Notes: generated from the letters alone by a model not told the origin. A stretch of DNA of 64,000 bases from Opitutia bacterium (GCA_003569245.1 BGOM01000010.1:1-64000), one strand, 5' to 3'; shown: positions 1-9,195, numbered from the stretch's first letter. Made by a program: numbers and translations.

Positions 1-577
1 TCCTGGTCTTCTCCGTCCTCTTCTGCATCCGCTGGCGCTCTACTACTCCTATGCCAACACGTTCCTGAAGAGCTCGGGTATCGGTCAGACCGAGACGTTC
101 ATGACCGCGGGACAGGTGTCCGAGGTCGTCTTCCTAGCCTTGCTGCCCTTGCTTGCCGCGCGCTTCTCCGCCAAGACCATCCTGCTGTTCGGAATGGCCT
201 GTTGGGCCCTGCGCTACTGGTTGTTCGCGGAATTCCCCGGCTCGGGCCTCGCCCTCTTCACGCCATCGCCATCCACGGCGCCTGCTATGACTTCTTCTTT
301 CGTCACCGGCACGTTGTACGCGGGATCGGAAGGCCCCGAAGGCCTGCGCAACACGGCCCAGTCGGTCGTGACTTGGGCGACGCTGGGCTTGGGCCTGTTC
401 ATCGGCAACCGCATCGCGCCTTTGCTGCACGAGCGCTTCATCAACGTGGTGGACGGCAAGACGGTCTTCGCGAAGGAGTTCTGGCTCTATCCTTCAGTTT
501 TCGCGTTGGTGCTGCTGGTGGTCTTCGCCTTGGTCTTCCACGACGACACGCGTCTGTCCGATAAGGCCAACGACTAA
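1..577 (+). CDS. MFS permease, nucleoside:H+ symporter-like, 3' part, frameshifted
   Basis: C-terminal part of an inner-membrane major facilitator permease running off the left edge. Hydrophobic helices and stretches such as YYSYANTFL, TAGQVSE and LRNTAQSVVTWATLGLG resemble the nucleoside:H+ symporter (NupG) group. Single-base shifts break the frame. Bases 3-29 read LVFSVLFC in frame 3, while the continuation PLALYYSY is in frame 2, so one C seems lost near 32. The family-like AIAIHGACYDFFF is in frame 1, bounded by a one-base loss near 261 and an extra T in 298-300; the rest to the stop at 575-577 is frame 2. The substrate cannot be told. The following oxidoreductase and gluconokinase suggest uptake of a sugar or sugar derivative, which is inference. 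Confidence 0.7.
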   Translation, partial: PGLLRPLLHPLALYYSYANTFLKSSGIGQTETFMTAGQVSEVVFLALLPLLAARFSAKTILLFGMACWALRYWLFAEFPGSGLALFTPSPSTAPAMTSSFVTGTLYAGSEGPEGLRNTAQSVVTWATLGLGLFIGNRIAPLLHERFINVVDGKTVFAKEFWLYPSVFALVLLVVFALVFHDDTRLSDKAND

Positions 578-593
578 GTCCCTTTTCTTTTCC

Positions 594-1665
594 ATGGCAT
601 CCCCTATCCGTATCCTCTGCGTCGGCGCCGGCCACATGGGCCGCTCCCACGCCCTGGCCTACCACAAGCTCCCCGGCTTCCAGATCGTCGGCCTCGTGAC
701 GCGTTCCGCCGCGTCCCGCGCCAAGCTCAACCAGGAGCTCGGCGGCGGTTACTCCGAGTTCGCCGATTTCCATGAGGCGCTGAGGCGACCAAGCCGACGC
801 GGTCTCGATCTCTAGCTACCCGGACACCCACGCCGAATACACGATCGCCGCGCTCGAGGCCGGTTGCCACGCGTTCGTCGAGAAGCCCCTCGCGGCCACC
901 GTCGCCGAGGCCGAGCAGATCGCCGCGAAGGCCAAGGCCACCGGCCGCAAGGTCGTCATCGGCTACATCCTGCGCCATCACCGGCCTGGACGCAGTTCAT
1001 CGCCGAGGCGCAGAAGCTCGGCAAGCCGCTGGTCATGCGCATGAACCTCACCAGCAGAGCTCGGGCGACAATTGGAAGACCCACCGGCGCTCATGCAGAC
1101 CTGCAGCCGATCGTCGATTGCGGCGTCCACTATGTCGACATCATGTGCCTGATGACGGGCAGCCGTCCGGTCCGCGTCTCCGGCATCGGGGCCCGCTTGT
1201 CCGAGGAATTGCCGCCGGGCATGGTGAACTACGGCCAGCTGCAGGTGACTTTCGCCGACGGCTCCGTCGGCTGGTACGAGGCCGGCTGGGGTCCGATGAT
1301 GTCCGAGGAGGCCTTTCTTCGTGAAGGATGTGGTCGGGCCGAAGGGCTCCGTCACCATCGTCGCCGGCAAGGGCGCCCAGGAGGGCAACTCCGCCGACGT
1401 CGACGGCCACACGGGCGCCCAGGCGCTCAAGGTGCATCACGCGGCCCTCGGGGCCGACGGCAAGTTCACCAAGCCCGACCAGCTGGTGCCGACCGAGGCC
1501 GACCCGGGTCACGATGGTCTGTGCGAACGCGAGCAGGTCTACTTCGAGAAGGCCATCCGCGAGAACCTCGACCTGACCGCCCACCTCGACGACGCCGTCA
1601 ACTCGATGCGCATCGTCGCGGCGGCCGACCAATCGTTCCGCGAGGGTCGCACGATCAATCTCTGA
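594..1665 (+). CDS. Gfo/Idh/MocA-family NAD(P)-dependent oxidoreductase, multiply frameshifted
   Basis: Family members oxidise or reduce sugars and cyclitols with NAD(P). The N-terminus from ATG 594 has the Rossmann motif VGAGHMGRSH, and EKP (in AFVEKPLAA, frame 1, near 880) is the family's typical cofactor/catalytic motif. The product is spread over frames: frame 3 from 594 to about 783, frame 1 from 796 (DAVSISSY) to about 982, frame 3 again (PAWTQFIAEAQ, later IVDCGVHYVDIMC), then frame 1 from about 1314 (VKDVVGPKGS) to TGA 1665. At least six one-base indels are needed (near 785, 984, 1052, 1085, 1108, 1314). All segments still read as well-preserved protein, which favours sequence error over a decayed gene. 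It lies 16 bases after the permease. Confidence 0.72.
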
Positions 1666-1672
1666 GGTCGCC

Positions 1673-2188
1673 GTGGCGCACCCCAACGTCGTCTTCATGG
1701 GCGTCTGCGGTTGCGGCAAGAGCACCGTGGCCCGCCGTTATGCCGACGTGACCGGCCGCGTGCTGATCGAGGCCGACGACTTCCATCCGGCGGCGAACGT
1801 CGCGAAGATGCGGTCAGGGCAGCCTTTGACCGACGAGGATCGCGCCGGATGGCTCGCCGCTTTGGCTCTCCGGATCGCGGAGGGTAAGGCACGCGGCGAG
1901 GGCATGGTCCTCACCTGCTCGGCTCTGAAAAAGGCCTACCGGGATCGTTTGCGCCAGGCCGACCCAGACCTGTTCTTCGTGCACCTCTCCGGCTCCCGGG
2001 AACTGCTTTCCAGCCGTCTAGGCGCCCGCCAGGGGCATTTCATGCCGGCCAGCCTCCTGGATAGCCAATTGGCGGCCCTGGAGGCCCCGCAGGCGCCTGC
2101 GGAGCATTGCCTGACCGTGGACATCGCCGCCGCCCCGGAAGTCCTCTGCGCCACCGTGGCGACCTTTTTGCGAGGGGCGTTGGGTTGA
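1673..2188 (+). CDS. gntK: Gluconokinase
   Basis: Phosphorylates D-gluconate to 6-phosphogluconate with ATP in the cytoplasm, feeding the pentose-phosphate or Entner-Doudoroff route. The 171-residue product has the usual length for the small GntK family. A P-loop, GVCGCGKST, lies at residues 10-18. It is followed by the family blocks ADDFHP..NV.KM.SGQPL.DEDR..WL, CSALKKAYRD.LR and GHFMP.SLLDSQ..ALE.P. The start is GTG at 1673, which puts the P-loop at the normal distance from the N-terminus; no better ATG exists. It begins 7 bases after the frameshifted oxidoreductase and is probably co-transcribed with it. A hairpin with T-rich tail follows. Confidence 0.9.
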   Translation: MAHPNVVFMGVCGCGKSTVARRYADVTGRVLIEADDFHPAANVAKMRSGQPLTDEDRAGWLAALALRIAEGKARGEGMVLTCSALKKAYRDRLRQADPDLFFVHLSGSRELLSSRLGARQGHFMPASLLDSQLAALEAPQAPAEHCLTVDIAAAPEVLCATVATFLRGALG

Positions 2189-2213
2189 TCAACCTATCGA
2201 ACGACTACTCCTT

Positions 2214-2238
2214 CCGCTCCGAACTGGGGCGGTTATTT
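2214..2238 (+). terminator. Probable intrinsic terminator after gntK
   Basis: A 7-bp stem (2214-2220 with 2226-2232, one T-G wobble) closes a 5-base loop and is followed by TTATTT. It lies 26 bases downstream of the gntK stop in the right orientation. The T tract is short and interrupted, so termination strength is uncertain. It overlaps the last codons of the small opposite-strand ORF that follows. Confidence 0.5.
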
Positions 2239-2427
2239 GAAGGCTAGGGAATAGAAGAATTTCCCCAAGGCTAAGAAGAAGCCGATCAGCAGGATTCCCA
2301 AGGAGAGAATTCGCTGCCGGGCGGTGCTCGACGGGGCCTTGCGGAAATGGGAATGAAGGATTGCACCCGTGAGAATCAGCAGACCTCCGACGATTAAATC
2401 TCCTGTTTTGAAAACGGCGTCGTCCAT
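2233..2427 (-). CDS. Small two-helix membrane protein, unknown function
   Basis: A 64-residue product, not recognised as any family. It has a short polar N-terminus (MDDAVFKTG), a hydrophobic segment (LIVGGLLILTGAIL), a basic linker (HFRKAPSSTARQR) and a second hydrophobic segment (ILSLGILLIGFFLALG). This suggests a hairpin in the inner membrane. The DNA is clearly less GC-rich than its neighbours, which argues against a chance open frame but may also hint at a different origin. A longer frame on the same strand (2189-2686) reads as Arg/Pro-rich shadow and was not chosen. The gene points away from gntK and lies downstream of the next membrane protein on the same strand. Confidence 0.5.
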   Translation of the reverse strand: MDDAVFKTGDLIVGGLLILTGAILHSHFRKAPSSTARQRILSLGILLIGFFLALGKFFYSLAFK

Positions 2428-2569
2428 GTTTATGTATTACGCGTGAAAGCCTGCCAAGTCTACCGATTTGTGTCGGCATTCCTGCGCCCAACCCTCGTCG
2501 GAGATCGTTCCCCGGTTTTATTTGGTGCAACGGAATCCTGTACTTTATTCTCACCCGAGTTCCGACGGG

Positions 2570-2589
2570 CCTTGGCTGCGGCGTCGACC
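2570..2589. repeat. 20-bp direct repeat, copy 1
   Basis: CCTTGGCTGCGGCGTCGACC, identical to 3386-3405. The second copy encodes (minus strand) part of the C-terminus of the GH36-like glycosidase (VDAAAKVRR). Here the same strand reads LVDAAAKARRNSG then stop, so the copy looks like a relic of that gene end. Bases outside the 20 differ at once on both sides. Confidence 0.7.
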
Positions 2590-2606
2590 AGAAAGGGGGG
2601 GCGTCC

Positions 2607-3284
2607 TTAGGCCTTCTTCGGCGAAGGGGGTCGCCAGTGTTCGGCGAACGTGATTTCGGCGACGAGCCCGGCTGCTTGGATCGCATGCGCGGTTTCTTCC
2701 GCCACGCGGCGGACCTGGCTTTCGTGGCTGGGGTTGATGTCCGCCGGCCGGAGCCAGGTGGTAAGTTCCACTTCGGTCGACGAAGGCGCGTGCACGAGGG
2801 ATAGCATGAAGGAGTGCTCGTCGTACCTGGTGTTATGGTTCGGGATGACCGTCAGCCGACACTCGCTCGTCGGGTATTCCCGCTGGTTCTTCCGTTGCCA
2901 GCGGAACAGCCAGATCTTCGTACTCGTCACGATCGTATGCGGGCCGTCTACTTTTGCCGTGGAGTTCAGGCCCACGCTCGCATTGTGGGGGAATACCGTG
3001 ATCGCCAGGCAGCCGAATCCTCCGAAGCAGAGCCCGATGGGAAGGAGCACCCAGCCCTGGTTTTCGGAGAAGAAGCTGATGATCATCATGACCCCCACGT
3101 AGGTGAACACTAGGCCGATCAGCAAGCTCGCGATCGCCGCGAGGGTGTGGGTGGCGGAGCCAAGGCGCGGCTTCCCTGACCTGTCGTTCCGGTCGAAGCT
3201 GAAGGTACCCTCGGCGACTTGCAGGACCTCTCCGTCGTCCATGACGCAACGGTAGGAAGGCTTCGGTGATCCGGGGGCGCTCAT
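2607..3284 (-). CDS. Membrane protein with two helices, unknown function
   Basis: A 225-residue product. The first 50 or so residues are polar (YRCVMDDGEVLQV). Two adjacent hydrophobic segments follow (TLAAIASLLIGLVFTYVGVM and VLLPIGLCFGGFGCLAITVF). The rest is a soluble domain (TSTKIWLFRWQRKNQREYPT through VAEETAHAIQAAG) with no motif I recognise. The layout resembles small membrane-anchored proteins with a C-terminal beta-rich domain. The gene sits between two copies of a 20-bp repeat derived from the end of the upstream glycosidase gene, so it may have been inserted there. No operon partner is evident, though it is co-directional with its neighbours. Confidence 0.6.
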   Translation of the reverse strand: MSAPGSPKPSYRCVMDDGEVLQVAEGTFSFDRNDRSGKPRLGSATHTLAAIASLLIGLVFTYVGVMMIISFFSENQGWVLLPIGLCFGGFGCLAITVFPHNASVGLNSTAKVDGPHTIVTSTKIWLFRWQRKNQREYPTSECRLTVIPNHNTRYDEHSFMLSLVHAPSSTEVELTTWLRPADINPSHESQVRRVAEETAHAIQAAGLVAEITFAEHWRPPSPKKA

Positions 3285-3347
3285 TCAGGCTCAATGCCGG
3301 GGGTCATGGTTGGACGGCTTCAAGGTCGACGATCGAGCGCACGTCGC

Positions 3348-6300
3348 TCATTCGAGGTCCAGCGGGATCGGCGGGGTCCGGCGAACCTTGGCTGCGGCGT
3401 CGACCCCGAATACCTTGCCTTCGAAGTGGGTCCAGTCGGCGTGGCTGGTGAAGGCCGCCTTTGGGCCGAACTTCACGATCCGGCCGTCGGCCAAGGTCAG
3501 GATCAGCCGGAGGTTGCGCACCTTGAACTTGTCCTCGTTGAGCGGTACGGAGACGTCGGCCGCATTGCGCAAGGCGAGCTTGCTCCGGCTCTCGCCCGTG
3601 AGGTCGAAGCCGAAAGCCTTCCAATCGTCGCCGCCGGTGGGCAACTTGCCGAGGGCGACGCCGTTCAATGTGACCGTCTTATCGCCGTAACCTGGGTTGA
3701 CGCCGAAACTCTCCCCTTCGAGACGGGCGGACCTCACGCCTCGCAGGTCTTCGGCGGTGAGTTTCACCTTGGGCGCAGGGGCGGCCGGCAACTCGGTTTC
3801 CCGCAGCACGGCGTCGGTGTGGCGCAGCACGCCCGGGAAGGTCAGGGGCGACAAGGTATCCTTGTCCGCCTGCTTGCCGAAGCCGCGCTCGGTGAGCAAC
3901 CAGGCCTCGGCCTTGGTCGCCTCTTCCGCGCCGGCGAAACGTACCGTCACTTCGGCCGTGCCGAAGGAAGCGAGGTCGAAGCCGGCCATCTCCCAAGCCC
4001 GGGCCTTCTCGCTCGGCATGCCGCTGCGGGCGTAGCCCGGGTAGGCGTTGAGGCGGCTCTTCGTGCGGCGCGTGGGCGTGGCCGGCTTGCCGTCGAGGAA
4101 GACCTGGGGCAGGGCGGGGTAGCCCATCACCAGCAGCTCCCGCCGCTCCGCCGCGAACTCGGCCACCTTGATCTTGGTTTCGAGCGGTTGGGTGCCCGGC
4201 TCGATGCGCGCCGTCGGCGCCAGTTTGAACATCGGGCCGCGCGCCTCGCCCGGCTCGAGTTCGATCGCCACCGTCTCGTAGCCCGGGATCGTGATCTCGC
4301 CCGTCGCGCCCGACTCGAAGCCATGGGCCATTTCCTGGCGGTAAGGGTAGACGATCCGGCCGCGCCAGGACTTGCCCGGGGCGCTGCGGAACAAGGTGGT
4401 CGCGTCCAGTCCGAAGCGCAGCGTCTGCGCCTCCGCGCGCGGGTTGCGGGCGACCAGGGTGCCGGTGGTGCCGTCATGCGACCAACCCACGAAGCCGTAG
4501 GCCGCGCCCTCGTCGGGCCGTCCGCCCACGAAGCAGGTGTTGATCATGTCCGCGTGCCGTGATTCCGTCCAGCGGTGGATCGCGATGAGCGCCTGCCACT
4601 CGTGCGGCAGCACCGAGCCAGGGGACAGGTACCACTCGCGCAGCAACGTCCCGCGCCCGTAGTGCATCAGCACGTAGTCGGACCAGTCCCGCGGCAGGTC
4701 GGTCTTGTAGGACATCTGCCCGCCGGCGTTACGGATGATCCCGTGCGTCATGATGTTCGCGATCGGGAACCACGGACGGTCGGAAGGGTCGCCCCACATC
4801 CGCCAGAAATACACGTCGCGGTCGGTCGTCGCCTGCGCGCGGCCGGCCAGCTCGGGCCAGTTGCCGTTGAACCCGTCGTCGCCCGCCAGGAGCCAGACCG
4901 AATCCGCGTAGTTCAGCCACGCCGGCGAATGCCACGTCCAGTTCGTCGCGTTGATGAAGACGCCGGCGGCGTTCGCCCGATAGGTTGCACGACAAAAACC
5001 TTGGAACTCGGCGTCGTGCCCGTGGCGGTCCGTCGGCACCACGTTGGAGAGGTGGTTGAAGTCGAATTTGATGTAGGAAACCTTGGTCTGCTCGGTCAGC
5101 GCCCTGATCTGGTGCTCAAGGTCGAGTCGGTATCGGCTATCCGCCAAGGAGTAGTGGGGGAAGTATTGCTTGAAGTAGGCGTTTGGCTGGGCCTTCACGT
5201 AGCCTTCTTTCACGCCCCAGCCGATGTCGTTGGTCGTGCCGTCCGCCGCCATCCAAAGCCCGAGCGAGGAACCCTGGGCGCGGAGGGTCTCGCTGAGTTT
5301 GTTCAGATCTTTCATGCCCTCCGGGAAGGCGCCCGGGGAGGGTTCCCAGACCGATCTACGATCCTGCCAGCCGTTGTCGGGCACCATGCCGTCAACCTTG
5401 ATGCCCGAGCCCTTCAGCGCCTCGAGGAACTGGCGGTGGATCGCCGGCAGGTTGTCGCCCTTCAGGTTCTTGCCGGCCGGGTCGAACCAGTTGTTGTAGT
5501 GCGTGTAGCTTCGGGTGCTGCCTTTCGTGCGGCTGTACTCGATGACTGCCTGTTCCGGGGTCAAGCCGCGTGGGACGGCGAAGACTCCGACGAAGGATGA
5601 TCTCGTGAGAGGGGGGAACGACGTAAAGGCGGTCGGGAAACACAGCGCGCGGACTAGACCCGGCTGGGGCTTGGTCTCGAGTTCCGCCTGCTCGAAGTCG
5701 ACGAAGCTATGGTTGCCGACCTTCTCGAAGCGGCGCGAGTAGGCCGCGGGCTGGTTACCGTCCGTATGCCGCGTCAAGGTCGTGGGTTCGACCGGCATCA
5801 GGATCCACGTGTCCTCAAAGACGAGAGGCTCGCCACGTCCGCCACGGCCGACCTTGGCCTTGGTGCGGAACCGCTCTGTTTCGACCGTGACCTTTTGGTC
5901 GGGTTTGTGTTCCGGCCAGGTGATCTCCACCGCTTTGAGGATGGTGTCGACCGGGATGCTCCTTGGTTTCTTTGCGAGTATGCCGAGGTCGGAGCAGAAC
6001 ATGGCTATGACCAAGGGGGGCGCCAGCGGGTTGGTCGTTTTCTTGGGTCGAAGCGTGAAATCGACCTGTCCGAGGTAGCCCGCGTCGTGGTGGGAATCCG
6101 ATTGCTCCTTGGTCGGCGGTCGGAAATTGACCTTCGCCTCGTAATCATCCGCGGTCAGCACGGTGCCGTCCGAAAGACGGATCGCGAACTCGTCGCTGTC
6201 CACGTCGAGCGTCCGGCCGGTGGCCTGGTCGGTCCAGCCCAGCGTGCGGAAGCGTCCATCCTTCAGCTCGAAACGACGGATGAGGTTGCCGTTGCGCAGC

Positions 6301-6368
6301 TCGTAGGTCTCGGCGTTGACCAGGGCGCTTAGGCAGAGCGTGAGCAGGGCAAAAAAGAAGCGGGGCAT
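3348..6368 (-). CDS. Secreted GH36-like (clan GH-D) alpha-galactosidase-type glycosidase
   Basis: Large exported glycoside hydrolase, 1006 residues, with a clear signal peptide (MPRFFFALLTLCLSALVNA). The N-terminal 300 residues look like the beta-sandwich domain of the clan (YELRNGNLIRRFEL). The central barrel carries YIKFDFN with a probable nucleophile at Asp436; LLAGDDG (Asp497/498) is a candidate acid/base region. About 300 C-terminal residues form an extra beta-rich part, possibly NPCBM- or carbohydrate-binding-like (DLRGVRSARLEGESFGV). Clan members cleave alpha-linked galactose or related sugars; the exact substrate cannot be read. Upstream on the same strand is a ThuA-like protein. The end of this gene is partly duplicated at 2570-2589. 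Confidence 0.72.
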   Translation of the reverse strand: MPRFFFALLTLCLSALVNAETYELRNGNLIRRFELKDGRFRTLGWTDQATGRTLDVDSDEFAIRLSDGTVLTADDYEAKVNFRPPTKEQSDSHHDAGYLGQVDFTLRPKKTTNPLAPPLVIAMFCSDLGILAKKPRSIPVDTILKAVEITWPEHKPDQKVTVETERFRTKAKVGRGGRGEPLVFEDTWILMPVEPTTLTRHTDGNQPAAYSRRFEKVGNHSFVDFEQAELETKPQPGLVRALCFPTAFTSFPPLTRSSFVGVFAVPRGLTPEQAVIEYSRTKGSTRSYTHYNNWFDPAGKNLKGDNLPAIHRQFLEALKGSGIKVDGMVPDNGWQDRRSVWEPSPGAFPEGMKDLNKLSETLRAQGSSLGLWMAADGTTNDIGWGVKEGYVKAQPNAYFKQYFPHYSLADSRYRLDLEHQIRALTEQTKVSYIKFDFNHLSNVVPTDRHGHDAEFQGFCRATYRANAAGVFINATNWTWHSPAWLNYADSVWLLAGDDGFNGNWPELAGRAQATTDRDVYFWRMWGDPSDRPWFPIANIMTHGIIRNAGGQMSYKTDLPRDWSDYVLMHYGRGTLLREWYLSPGSVLPHEWQALIAIHRWTESRHADMINTCFVGGRPDEGAAYGFVGWSHDGTTGTLVARNPRAEAQTLRFGLDATTLFRSAPGKSWRGRIVYPYRQEMAHGFESGATGEITIPGYETVAIELEPGEARGPMFKLAPTARIEPGTQPLETKIKVAEFAAERRELLVMGYPALPQVFLDGKPATPTRRTKSRLNAYPGYARSGMPSEKARAWEMAGFDLASFGTAEVTVRFAGAEEATKAEAWLLTERGFGKQADKDTLSPLTFPGVLRHTDAVLRETELPAAPAPKVKLTAEDLRGVRSARLEGESFGVNPGYGDKTVTLNGVALGKLPTGGDDWKAFGFDLTGESRSKLALRNAADVSVPLNEDKFKVRNLRLILTLADGRIVKFGPKAAFTSHADWTHFEGKVFGVDAAAKVRRTPPIPLDLE
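3386..3405. repeat. 20-bp direct repeat, copy 2
   Basis: Identical to 2570-2589. It lies inside the 3' end of the GH36-like gene and encodes, on the minus strand, VDAAAKVRR about ten residues before the stop. Together with copy 1 it brackets about 800 bases that hold the unknown membrane-protein gene. Confidence 0.7.
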
Positions 6369-6428
6369 GGCAGGAATCTGCCACGCCCCGGTCGGGCTTC
6401 AAGCCCCGCAATCAAAGGATATCCTTTA

Positions 6429-7478
6429 TTACTTCTTCCAGACCACCTTGGACGGCTCGATGACGCTCGTCTGGTCCTTCGTCGGGAAACCTTCCGGGAT
6501 CGGGATGGTCACCTTGCCCGTCGCGGCCCATTCGGTGGAGCGGGCGAGGATGGTCTGGAAACCCACGCAATGGAGGGCGTCGAAGGTCTTGTCGCCGACC
6601 CAGAGGTGGCCCATCGAGGTGGTCACCACGCGGCCTTCGCCGAACTTAGCCCACCAGACCATCGGCTCGTGCATCTCCGTCCCGCCGAACTTCTCGGACG
6701 AGAAGGAGCTCTCGAGGACGTCCATGTGGTCGGCCGAACCGCGCATGCGGTGGTAGAGCTCGTCGGAGGCGTGCAGCCATTCCGTCGGCACGCCCTGCAG
6801 GACCGGGTGGGCGGCGTCGCGGGTCTTGAGCGTGAAGGCGTGCTTGGAGCCGTGACCTGAGCCGAAGCCCTTGGTCTTGATCTTCTCGTCGGCCTCGGCG
6901 ACCGCGACGGCCTTGCCGGTGGCGTCGTCGACGGCCACCCGCTGCCCGAAGGTCGCGCCGCGCCAGCCCACGCAGATCATCTCGTTGAAGTTCTCCCAGC
7001 CGGTGAAGGCGTTGTTGGCCGCGTGCACGTTGACCAGGCCGCCGCCCTTGAGGACGTACTCGGTGAACGCGTCCTTCATGTCGGCGCCCCATTCCGGGCC
7101 GTTGTAGTTGTTCACGACCACGGCGTAATCGGCGAACTTGGGCACCCACTTGGCCCAGGCGTCCGCGTTGGCCTTGTTGAAGGCGGCCTCCTCTTCTTTC
7201 CAGGCCTTGAGCGCGGCGTCGTAAGCCTTCTTGCCGTCGGCGTCGCCCGCCTTGGGCTTGGCCGGCTGGGGCTTGGCGAACGCGGCCGGGGCGGTCGAGA
7301 CATCGACCTTGAAGCGGCCGGTGGCCTCGAGGGTGGCCTTGCAGGACTCGGTCGTGCGGACCCAGTCGTGGTTGTTGCGACCGTCGATGATCAGGACCTT
7401 GATGGCGTCGGCCGCGGCGAGCGGCAGGGCGAGGAAGGCGAGCAGGCCGAGGAGCCCGAGCGTTTTCAGGGTTTTCAT
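6429..7478 (-). CDS. Secreted ThuA-like (trehalose utilization family) protein
   Basis: A 349-residue exported protein of the ThuA-like, glutamine-amidotransferase-fold family, common in sugar-degrading verrucomicrobia and planctomycetes. Its biochemical role is unproven; some relatives act on oxidised sugars. It has a signal peptide (KTLGLLGLLAFLALPLAAA), then KVLIIDGRNNHDW at the first strand, a charged insert of about 60 residues (AKPQPAKPKAGDADGKKAYD), GGGLVNVHAANNAF and MVWWAKFGEGRVV, which are typical family blocks. The start at 7478 gives a normal signal peptide; an upstream in-frame extension to 7745 reads as Arg/Ser/Pro-rich shadow of the next gene and was rejected. It is 60 bases upstream of the glycosidase on the same strand. 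Confidence 0.82.
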   Translation of the reverse strand: MKTLKTLGLLGLLAFLALPLAAADAIKVLIIDGRNNHDWVRTTESCKATLEATGRFKVDVSTAPAAFAKPQPAKPKAGDADGKKAYDAALKAWKEEEAAFNKANADAWAKWVPKFADYAVVVNNYNGPEWGADMKDAFTEYVLKGGGLVNVHAANNAFTGWENFNEMICVGWRGATFGQRVAVDDATGKAVAVAEADEKIKTKGFGSGHGSKHAFTLKTRDAAHPVLQGVPTEWLHASDELYHRMRGSADHMDVLESSFSSEKFGGTEMHEPMVWWAKFGEGRVVTTSMGHLWVGDKTFDALHCVGFQTILARSTEWAATGKVTIPIPEGFPTKDQTSVIEPSKVVWKK

Positions 7479-7524
7479 AGGGAGGCCCCCATTGGAAGCG
7501 AAACCTCCCCGCCTGCGAGCGTTT

Positions 7525-9051
7525 TCAGCCTCGGTCGAGGGAACGGTAGTGGATCGCCTCGAGCAGGTGGGTCGTGGCGATGCTTTCGGCCGCGGCGAGG
7601 TCCGCGATGGTGCGGGCCACCCGGAGGATGCGGTCATAGGCGCGGGCCGAAAGCTTGAGCCGCTCCATGGCCTCCTGGAGCAGGTCCCCCTGGGCTCGCT
7701 CCAAGGCGCAGCAGGCGCGGAGCTCCTTGCCGGCGAGCAGCGCATTGCACCCGCCGGCGCGCTCGCCGAAGCGTCGTCGTTGCAAGGTGCGGGCCGCCTC
7801 CACCCGAGCCCGGATGGCCGCCGAGGCTTCGCCCGGCTCGCCGGCTCGCAGTTCCTCGATGGACAGGGCGGGCGCCTCCACCTGCAGGTCGATACGGTCG
7901 AGCAAGGGACCGGAGATCCGCCCGCGGTAGCGTTGGACGACGGTCGGGCCGCAACGGCAGGTGCGCTGTTTGTCGCCGAGGTAACCGCAGGGGCAGGGGT
8001 TCATCGCCGCCACCAGCATCAGGCGGGAGGGCAGGGTCACCTTCGCGGCGGCGCGCGAGACCGTCACGCTGCCGTCCTCCAACGGTTGGCGCAGCACCTC
8101 CAGCACCGAGCGGCGAAACTCCGGTAATTCGTCGAGGAAGAGCACCCCGCGATGGGCGAGCGACACCTCTCCCGGGGTCGGCATCGCTCCGCCGCCGATC
8201 ATCCCGACGTCGCTGATGGTATGGTGCGGCGAGCGGAACGGCCGGAGCCAGGCGCGCGTCGGGTCCGCCACGTTCATGCCCGCGGCGGAATGAACCGCCA
8301 GGATCTCAAGGAACTCGGCCTTGTCGGGCGTCGGTAGGATCGAAGGGATCCGCTTCGCGATGAGCGACTTCCCCGAGCCGGGTGGTCCGATGAGCAGCAG
8401 GTTGTGCCCGCCGGCCGCCGCGATCTCCACCGCGCGACGCACGGCCAGCTGCCCTTTGACCTCCGCGAAATCGGGTTGCTCGCCGAGGCCCGCGAAGGCG
8501 AACGGGTCCGTCACGGTAGGCAGGGGCTGGAAACCCTCCTCGCCCGACAGGAAGCGCAACGCCGCGTCGAGCGTATCGACCGGCACGGCCTCGATGCCGT
8601 CGATGAGCGCGGCTTCCTGCGCGGCGGCGCGGGGCAGGATGACGCCCTTGAGTCCGGCGCGTTTGGCGTAGGCGGCCAAAGCCACCCCGCCGCGGATCGC
8701 CCGGACCTGTCCGCTGAGGCCGAGCTCGCCGGCCAGGAGGTAGTGCGGGAGGCGGGTCTTCGAGAGCTGACCGGTCGAGGCGGCGAGCCCGACCGCGATC
8801 GGCAGGTCGTACATCGCGCCTTCCTTGCGGAGGTCGCCCGGCGCGAGGTTGATGGTGGTCACCGTCTCCGGCGGGCGGAGCCCGGTGTTGATCAGGGAGG
8901 AGATGACCCGGGTCTTGGATTCCTTGACCGCGGTGTCGGGCAGGCCGACCAGGAAGATCTCGAGCTCGCCGAACTCCCCGGTGTTGACCTCGATCTCGAC
9001 GGCGACGGCTTCCACCCCCACGAGGGCGCCGGAACGGATGGTGGCGAGCAT
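7525..9051 (-). CDS. comM: YifB/ComM-family Mg chelatase-like AAA+ ATPase
   Basis: A 508-residue cytoplasmic protein of the YifB/ComM family. Characterised ComM is a helicase that aids branch migration during natural transformation. The N-terminal 170 residues form the ChlI-like/Lon-protease-like domain ([21 protein letters not shown], with [11 protein letters not shown]). The AAA+ core has Walker A GPPGSGKS around residue 225 and LFLDELPEF as Walker B. CPCGYLGD plus CRCG is a cysteine cluster found in the family, and the C-terminus ([18 protein letters not shown]) is the usual helical domain. Its length matches the family. It is divergent from the cytochrome-type gene at 9196. No other competence gene lies in the window. 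Confidence 0.9.
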   Translation of the reverse strand: MLATIRSGALVGVEAVAVEIEVNTGEFGELEIFLVGLPDTAVKESKTRVISSLINTGLRPPETVTTINLAPGDLRKEGAMYDLPIAVGLAASTGQLSKTRLPHYLLAGELGLSGQVRAIRGGVALAAYAKRAGLKGVILPRAAAQEAALIDGIEAVPVDTLDAALRFLSGEEGFQPLPTVTDPFAFAGLGEQPDFAEVKGQLAVRRAVEIAAAGGHNLLLIGPPGSGKSLIAKRIPSILPTPDKAEFLEILAVHSAAGMNVADPTRAWLRPFRSPHHTISDVGMIGGGAMPTPGEVSLAHRGVLFLDELPEFRRSVLEVLRQPLEDGSVTVSRAAAKVTLPSRLMLVAAMNPCPCGYLGDKQRTCRCGPTVVQRYRGRISGPLLDRIDLQVEAPALSIEELRAGEPGEASAAIRARVEAARTLQRRRFGERAGGCNALLAGKELRACCALERAQGDLLQEAMERLKLSARAYDRILRVARTIADLAAAESIATTHLLEAIHYRSLDRG

Positions 9052-9195
9052 CCCGGACGGCAGGGGGTGGGGGCGGGCATGGCAAGGGGCGTTAACTCGG
9101 GCTTTTTACCTCTACGGAAGGCCCCGGCCAGGGGCAGGGGATTCCTCGGGACTTGGCAACCCGCGGGGCATTCGTCTGTCTTAACCTCCACCCCG

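Noticed and set aside
2189-2686. 165-residue minus-strand frame covering the small membrane protein
   Set aside because: Arg/Pro/Ser-rich sequence; the overlapping 64-residue frame with two hydrophobic segments is more credible.
7479-7745. Extension of the ThuA-like protein upstream of its signal peptide
   Set aside because: Reads as a Ser/Arg/Pro-rich shadow of the YifB-type gene; the signal peptide fixes the start at 7478.
8404-9195. N-terminal extension of the DUF1592 protein
   Set aside because: The frame is open only because it is antisense to the YifB-type gene; the signal peptide begins at 9196.
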